Assembly (NCBI RefSeq): GCF_040712315.1
Contig: NC_134018.1
Span: 2,204,501-2,268,500 of the forward strand
DNA length: 64,000 nucleotides
Source: Castanea sativa
Lineage: Eukaryota > Streptophyta > Magnoliopsida > Fagales > Fagaceae
Direction of reading: 5' to 3'
The notes beneath the pieces were generated by a model. It was not told the DNA's origin. It did no database searches and worked only from the letters and a program-made list of their open reading frames with translations. The position numbers were made by a program, and so were the translations under genes. Shown here in pieces: positions 58,268-64,000 of this stretch (position 1 is its first letter; each line of letters starts with the position of its first letter).

Positions 58268-59470
58268 GTTTGTGGTCCGAGGAGCCATGCATAACTAAGG
58301 TTTTGTTTGAACACTTTGAAAGTTGTAATGGAGTGTTAACTTTTCCACATCATCTGGTCCAAAGACCGAGGCATGATCGAGTTATAGTTTAAACACTTGA
58401 AAAGAGATGTCATGGAGTGTTAACTTTCCCACATCATCTGGTCCGAGGACCGAGGCATGATTGAGTTATAGTTTAAACACTTTGAGAGTTGTTATGGAGT
58501 GTTAACTTTCTCACATCATCTGGTCCGAGGACCGAGGCATGATTGAGTTATAGTTTAAACACTTTGAGAGTTGTTATGGAGTGTTAAATTTCCCACATTA
58601 TCTGGTCAGAGGACCAAGGCATGATTGAGTTATAGTTTAAACACTTTGAGAGTTGTTATGGAGTGTTAACTTTCCCACATCATCTGGTCAGAGGACCGAG
58701 GCATGATTGAGTTATAGTTTAAACACTTTGAAAGTTGCGAGTGTGTGTTAATATCCCCAAAGCAGGAGGTCCGAGGACCCGGCATAGCTAAGGTTCTGTT
58801 TAACCACTTCAATAGATGCCAGTGTGTGTTAATTTCCCCAAAATAAGAGGTCCGAGGACCCAGCATAGCTAAGGTTCTGTTTAACCACTTTAATAGATAC
58901 CAGTGTGTGTTAATTTCCCCACAGCAAGAGGTCTGAAGACTCGTCATAGCTAAGGTTCTGTTTAACCACTTCTAAAGATGCCAGTGTGTGTTAATTTCCC
59001 CAAAACAGGAGGTCCAAGGACTCGGCATAGTTAAGGTTCTGTTTAACTACTTCAATAGATGTTAGTGTGTGTTAATTCCCCAAAGCAGGAGGTCCGAGGA
59101 CTTGGCATAGCTAAGGTTCTATTTAACCACTTCTAAAGATGCTAGTGTATGTTAATTTCCCCAAACCAGGAGGTCTGAGGACCCGACATAGCTAAGGTTC
59201 TGTTTAACCATTTCTAAAGATGCCAGTGTGTGTTAATTTTCTCAAAGTAGGAGGTCTGAGGACCCGGATAGCTAAGGTTCTGTTTAACCACTTCTAAAGA
59301 TGCCAATGTGTATTAATTTTCCCAAAGCATGAGGTCTGAGGACCCGGCATAGCTAAAATTCTGTTTAACCACTTCAATAGATGCTAGTGTGTGTTAATTT
59401 TCCTAAAGTAAGAGGTCCGAGGACCCGGTATAGCTAAGGTTCTATTTAACCACTTCAATAGATTAGAAGA
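58268..59470 (-). repeat. tandem arrays: about five 82-bp units then about nine 81-bp units
   Basis: The landmark catctggtc recurs at 58351, 58435, 58517, 58599 (variant) and 58681. The landmark gaggtccgagg then recurs at 58766, 58847, 58928, 59009 and on to about 59415. The two unit types share ccgaggac and tttaa-cactt motifs. The 81-bp unit is homologous to half of the 151-bp unit of the gypsy element at 17481-18001. Confidence 0.9.
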
Positions 59471-59871
59471 TATCAATATATACCTTTAAGAACTAGCCCC
59501 GCCGCAGAGCCCCTTTTAATTGCTCATGTGTTGCTGCCACTTCCTCTAATGGAGGTTTAGCGAACCCGGCCACCAGATTCGCGAGGACCTTGCCCTTGAC
59601 AGAGGTACGAGGCATGTACTTGATGTCGGAAGCCCTTAGAACTGTGCCCCATTCAGCAATCCTCCCCGTATAATCCGTACTTCGTAGTATAGACCTAAAC
59701 GGAAGCTAAGTTAGCACAACAACTGTGTGTGCCTCATGCAATGACTTGTTCACATAGTAAACTGGCCACCAATGGCTTTCCCTAGGGACTCCTGCTTATG
59801 GGGGCCTGATCCTACCGTATTTAACCGTTGCACTCACTATCACACAAGTTCTCCCCACAAATGGTGCCAAT

Positions 59872-60585
59872 TGTGGAGACACGATTTTCAGACCAAGCCC
59901 AAAATGTAAGGGACTGTGGCCCAATGAAGCTAGTACAATAAATTTGTAGAGAGTGGGTCAAAGAGCTAGGCTTTAGTGTATGGATAACAATTAATATGGT
60001 TTTGGATAATGAGCTAACAAGAATTGAACCCGGTTTATGCGAGAAAGTTTGTCCTCGGCACAGTCCGAGGAGCTCTGTTCTAGTATATATTGGATGACAA
60101 TGGTTACAGGAGTTGTTGAGATTGCTATAGTGCTTTCTCTTCTCCTTTTTCCATCCCCTTTTCGTGAAGGGCCTCTTCTATTATATAGTTCATTTTGGAT
60201 GATCTTAATCCTACACTTATTGATCTTTTGAGCCACCACTTGAGTGCTTGTCCCATCAGACACCCTTTCTGGCCTTCTGTGAGTTGTGGTTGCCGAGGTA
60301 GTACTGTTCAGGGGTCTTTTCCACATAAATGCGTTCAGAAAGTTAGCTGCAAGGCATTCAATGCGGTGTAGCAGCTTTCCCTTAGATATTTTTGAATTAT
60401 TATCCCTCTTGTACGTTCATGATACTCGTCCCTATCATTAGAACTCTCTGGAAAGTCACTTTGATCATTAGGATCTATACCCGATTTGCGTTTAGCTTAT
60501 TCAAGGAGATATTCCTCCTCGGACTCGGACTACTCACGATCTCGGCCAAAACTCCACGCTCTTGGCCGTAGCCCAAGACCCCACA
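59872..60585 (-). repeat. 5' LTR of the deleted gypsy-type element
   Basis: In plus orientation it starts TGTGGAGACACG and ends GACCCCACA, followed by the duplication atttt. The primer-binding region borders its inner edge. Confidence 0.92.
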
Positions 60586-60912
60586 ATTTTCTTAACTGAT
60601 GCCTTGATCTCCTAAATCTCAGAAGCTATCTTATGGCGGGGTATTAATATTTTGATTAAGTGAGTGGTTTCTGGAGGAAATGATGGAAGCCACGCGGATG
60701 AGGATCATGTAGTGCCACGTGAATCAAATACTGGTTGATTGCAACATCTATGTTGAAAGCTATTTCACCCAAGTTTTGACACCCTCACTCATGTCTCCTT
60801 TAGGTGCGGCCCTTTTGTTTGTGTCTTTGGGGAAGGATTGAATGCTCTCCAGTTCATCTTTGATGTCATCAACTTCTCCATGGATACCTCCTAACAGTTT
60901 TGCTTCTTAAGC

Positions 60913-61345
60913 ACTTACCAAAGGGTAGTCAAATTTTACAGTTTATTTCTAAAATATAACCAATTTTATTTCAATTCACGTAAAAAAATCGTGTATCATT
61001 TTATCTCATTCAAATCATTAGTTCCTTTTATTTGCTTGATCAAAGTTTGAAGGATGTAGAGACTCTCTAAAAAAATTCAAATTAATCAAAAAAGAAATTA
61101 TAACAATTCAAAGAGGAATGAAATTCTAGTTGTTTACTTCTTCTTTTCTATAATTCAACGTAGATATAAGAATTGAATAAAAATTTGTAAGGATTAATAA
61201 ATGATGATTAAATAATTATGATTGTAGAGGTACCTGCTCGGTAGGGCACCATGGGATCGTGCTTCTTGGGCTCGACTCATTTGGGCCGAACCCTCACCCT
61301 TTTTTGGGTTGCACAGGAGACCCATTGCCAATTTTCATTATTGCC

Positions 61346-61385
<40 letters not shown>

Positions 61386-61898
61386 CAGGAAAGCACAATT
61401 AAAAGAGTAACAACGAGAAATTGTGGTGAAATATAAACAAGTCGACAACCACTAATTTCTTGTGAAACAAAGAGAACAATACAAGATAGAGAGCAAATGC
61501 TATTGACTTTGTGTTTGGGTCAATTCAGCTGATCAAATATGCAATCTACAACAAGAAGTCAAATTTCAACAAAATCATTGGAGATGATGGAAGAAGAGGG
61601 CTCTACCCATTTTGTCAAAGGACTTGAGATGGGGGCATTCGAGGATAACGACATAATTAGTTCTAGCATTTACATTTCAACAACTAATGAATGATTTTAA
61701 CGTTAAAAAGAAGAGGGATAAAAAAACCACGTAGTGTGGGATATGATAATGACTAATGGCAAAATTCGTTTCTAGCCTTTACGTTTCAACAACCAATGAC
61801 TAAATTGGTAGATGGTTAGCTGGTCACCACAGTTAACACATAAATAATTCCTCTCTAGTATGACACTATTATTTGAAGACAATCTCTAAGATGGGTTA
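60913..61898. other. AT-rich spacer right of NLR5
   Basis: No gene was seen. A GA microsatellite lies at 61349-61381. A short GC-richer patch (gggctcgactcatttgggcc) lies near 61268, of unknown origin. Confidence 0.4.
61349..61381. repeat. (GA)n microsatellite
   Basis: It is a pure GA run of about 33 bases. The frame across it is an artefact. Confidence 0.95.
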
Positions 61899-62026
61899 AG
61901 GGGTGTTTAGGAAAGTAGTTTAAGTTATGTTATTTGAGTGTTTTTGATAAACGTATAGGTGAAAATGTGTATAATGTTGTTTAAAATGTATGGAAATGTG
62001 TTTAAACAAAGCTGCCAAACACCCCC
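61899..62026. mobile_element. Tourist-like (PIF/Harbinger) MITE, 128 bp
   Basis: The left end AGGGGTGTTTAGG and the right end GCCAAACACCCCC are inverted repeats of the Tourist type. TTA trinucleotides flank both sides (61896-61898, 62027-62029), the usual PIF/Harbinger target duplication. Confidence 0.7.
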
Positions 62027-62029
62027 TTA

Positions 62030-64000
62030 ATGGTTCTTTGCCCCTCAAAACTGAGATGGTATCTCATGGGATGGTCTCATGAGAGCACCCTCTCGCACCG
62101 TGTGAGTTGTGAGACCACGTGTTGAATTCACATATGTTGTGAGAGGCAGGTCTCATAAATATATATATTTTTTCCTGAAAAGTATAGGATCAATTATGAT
62201 GTTCCCACTAAACTGTATTAAGTAATTTTTTTAGAAAAACAAAATCAAGCTACAAAAACTAGTATTTTACTGATTTAATGTTTATATGTACATGGTCCTT
62301 ACCCTTATAATTCTCTGTTAAATTCAAAATATTTATAATACAAAGCCCATTTTCTTGATATGCATATTCAATTTATTACATTTTTACTTAAATATTATGA
62401 CGAGAGTAAAAATCAGTGTATTCATGCAATTGGCTATTTTCACTAAAAATTTCAATAGATCCTCCCATTAAAACCAAGCTTTATGGTCCATGATACATTT
62501 AAGCACATCCTCAAACCCAATAGCACTTTGAAGGAGTGGGGGATATAGGGTAAAAAAATATAAAAATAAATTAATAGGCTTATTTGATACTAGAATCTCC
62601 ATGAATACATTGATATAGGGAAAATTGGGGAAATGTTTTCAAGTGGAAGGGGATGCAAGATTGCTATTGTAACAGATCTTTAAAAGTTATTGCAACCATA
62701 TTTACACTGATGCAATAAATTAGTGCTTTCAAGTCCCTATTGCAACAAAAATAACTTCACAAAGTAAATAAGTTCCTATTGCCACTAAAGTTTCTTTTTG
62801 TTGCAATAGTTTTATTGCAATAGAGATTTTTTTCTTGTAGCCTATCTCACGTAATGAAGATAAAAATAAAACAATTAAATTTTGATAAATTCATGTTAGC
62901 AAGTTTTGTATTTTCATTTAAATCTCACCCATGACCTATATGCATTGATGTGTTAATCACTTAATGTATCCATCTATCCGTTATGTTTTAAAAGACTTTA
63001 TAAGAATGTCTATTTTTTCCAGATATTAAAGAGAGATGTGAATTTAACCTAATAATTGCAAATTTGCAACTATTAGATCCACTCAAGCATTGCTATTTCT
63101 ATAGGTGTTAATCAATTTAAGCAAAAATGTGGATGAATAAAGAAAAGTTGTCCAATGTTCAATTTGGGTGCACTCAAATGCATTTACATTATTTTTGTTT
63201 TGGTTGATTTTTAACAATCGGTAGACCCTGTCGCATTCCATTTTTAATCAATATCTGACCATTATATTTGTTTTGTTTTGTAAAATTGAGGAAGAGGTGT
63301 TAGTTATTTATTACATTCAATTAGTATGATTAATGAAGTGGTGCTAATTACTTATCACATTCAATTTATTATTTTAAAGTAGCTTTTTGTGATGACAACT
63401 ATTATAAGTTATTTTTAGCATGACAATTGACAAAGTAATTAATGCTTAATAGTTGCATATTCCTCTAATAGGATTTCTCATTTCCGTGTTACATGTTACA
63501 CAACATACGCATACATGCACTAAAAAATAAACCTGTCCCTACAACATAATACCTCCAAGCACCCATAATTGTGTCCACCCATGGTTAAGAATTCACACTC
63601 TCTGGGCATTGCCATTATCAACCACAACAAAACCAAATCAAACTGCTAGCACCATAGAAACCACTAAGCTAAACTAAAAACCAAATGAAATAAGCCCTCT
63701 ACACCAAGGAATTGGTTGGTAGATTAATTACTACAACTAATAAGCTGTACCATGATTAAATTTAAATTATGGTACATCTATATATTAGGTTATAAATAGA
63801 GCACTTGAATTTCATACTTGCAATCAGTCCTTGTTTTGTTTGTTTAAGTTCTAGTTTGTGTTTTTGATTCCTTGTTTAGCTCCCCCCCCCCCCCCCCCCT
63901 CTCCTTCCTTCTATTGTATCAAAAAAGAGAAGGTTCTAGCTTCTATGGCAATACATACTGTTCTCCTAGCTTTTTTTTCAACTCTATTCGTTTCATTTGT
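62030..64000. other. gene-poor spacer to the window end
   Basis: It is AT-rich with small inverted motifs (for example ggtctcatgaga and gtgagaggcaggtctc near 62070-62155). A run of 18 C lies at 63882-63899. No coding region, transposon end or RNA gene was recognised. Confidence 0.45.

Larger units (their letters stand above)
57307..60585 (-). mobile_element. internally deleted gypsy-type (Tat-like) element inside NLR5
   Basis: Two 714-bp LTRs (57307-58020 and 59872-60585) lie in minus orientation. The target duplication atttt is perfect (57302-57306, 60586-60590). The primer-binding region attggcaccatttgtggg lies just inside the right LTR, and a polypurine tract gagttttgaggggctat lies inside the left LTR. 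Only about 1.85 kb of interior remains. It holds a scrap of pol (YYVNKSLHEA joined to HTVVVLT, then GRIAEWGTVL and MPRTSVKGKVLANLVAGF) on the minus strand at about 59510-59790 and a long tandem array. Gag, most of RT and integrase are missing, so it could move only with proteins supplied in trans. Confidence 0.93.
56765..60912 (-). pseudogene. NLR5: fragment of an RPM1-like NLR, split by a gypsy-type element
   Basis: The 5' piece (60912 to 60591) encodes EAKLLGGIHGEVDDIKDELE and SEGVKTWVK of the coiled coil. The ATG region is lost and a stop precedes it. The 3' piece (57301 to 56765) encodes the P-loop SMAGLGGLGKSTLVKK, then SVFQSYNIEDLLRSIIKQF, kinase-2 RYVVIFDDTWKLDFWED and a damaged RNBS-B. 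Several frameshifts and stops occur. The two pieces are continuous once the element at 57307-60585 and one copy of its 5-bp duplication are removed. The gene was therefore whole there before insertion. It is certainly non-functional. Confidence 0.88.

Noticed and set aside
58268..59470. Regularly spaced repeats that might suggest a CRISPR array
   Set aside because: The units are contiguous and similar over their whole 81-82 bp, without unique spacers, and lie inside a plant retrotransposon.
63882..63899. Run of 18 C as a possible functional element
   Set aside because: It is an isolated homopolymer in spacer. It may be real or an assembly artefact, and nothing around it supports a role.

Overview
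The window looks like nuclear DNA of a woody dicot. It is AT-rich, has long gene-poor spacers, dense nested transposons, intron-containing genes and a tandem family of RPM1-like CC-NB-ARC-LRR (NLR) resistance genes. The mix of MITEs, Tat-type gypsy elements and NLRs reminds me of Fagaceae (oak or chestnut), but that is an impression and was not checked.

All recognisable host genes belong to one NLR cluster on the minus strand, with six loci in different states of decay. NLR0 (4155-4613) is an N-terminal stub fused to unrelated coding sequence. NLR1 (23220-26115) is nearly full length but has two frameshifts. NLR2 (32857-33232 plus a 3' exon at 27185-27394) is a C-terminal remnant whose intron was enlarged by a probable Helitron. 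NLR3 (42720-45623, 967 aa) is the only intact one. NLR4 (51293-54180) is full length with several stops. NLR5 (60912 down to 56765, with an LRR scrap at 54612-54795) is a fragment split by a gypsy-type element. The loci share flanking blocks on both sides and a spliced 3' exon, so they arose by segmental tandem duplication.

The left third is mostly transposons. It holds the 3' end of a hAT element (1-876), a copia-like LTR remnant (877-4031), a tandem-repeat zone with a solo LTR (4902-5930), a non-autonomous hAT (6678-7839), and a three-level nest. In the nest a copia gag fragment (8533-10122) is followed by a Helitron (10123-11350), which is interrupted by a 10.8-kb Tat-like gypsy element (11356-22119). 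The gypsy element has near-identical LTRs, perfect 5-bp target duplications, a gag-pol frame broken by TAG codons, a 151-bp tandem array and a spliced antisense reading frame.

The middle holds a probable gene-fragment-carrying Helitron (about 28.2-32.7 kb) with a foldback MULE-type MITE inside it, two Helitrons in direct head-to-tail contact (34031-36927), and a hAT element carrying a 35-bp GC-rich minisatellite (37769-39262). The right third holds NLR3 to NLR5. NLR3 has stacked copies of its own 5' flanking block. An internally deleted gypsy element (57307-60585) sits inside NLR5 with a perfect duplication.

No tRNA, rRNA or CRISPR locus was seen. Apart from NLR3 there is no clearly intact host gene. 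The last 3 kb and the 39.3-42.0 kb stretch look like ordinary spacer.
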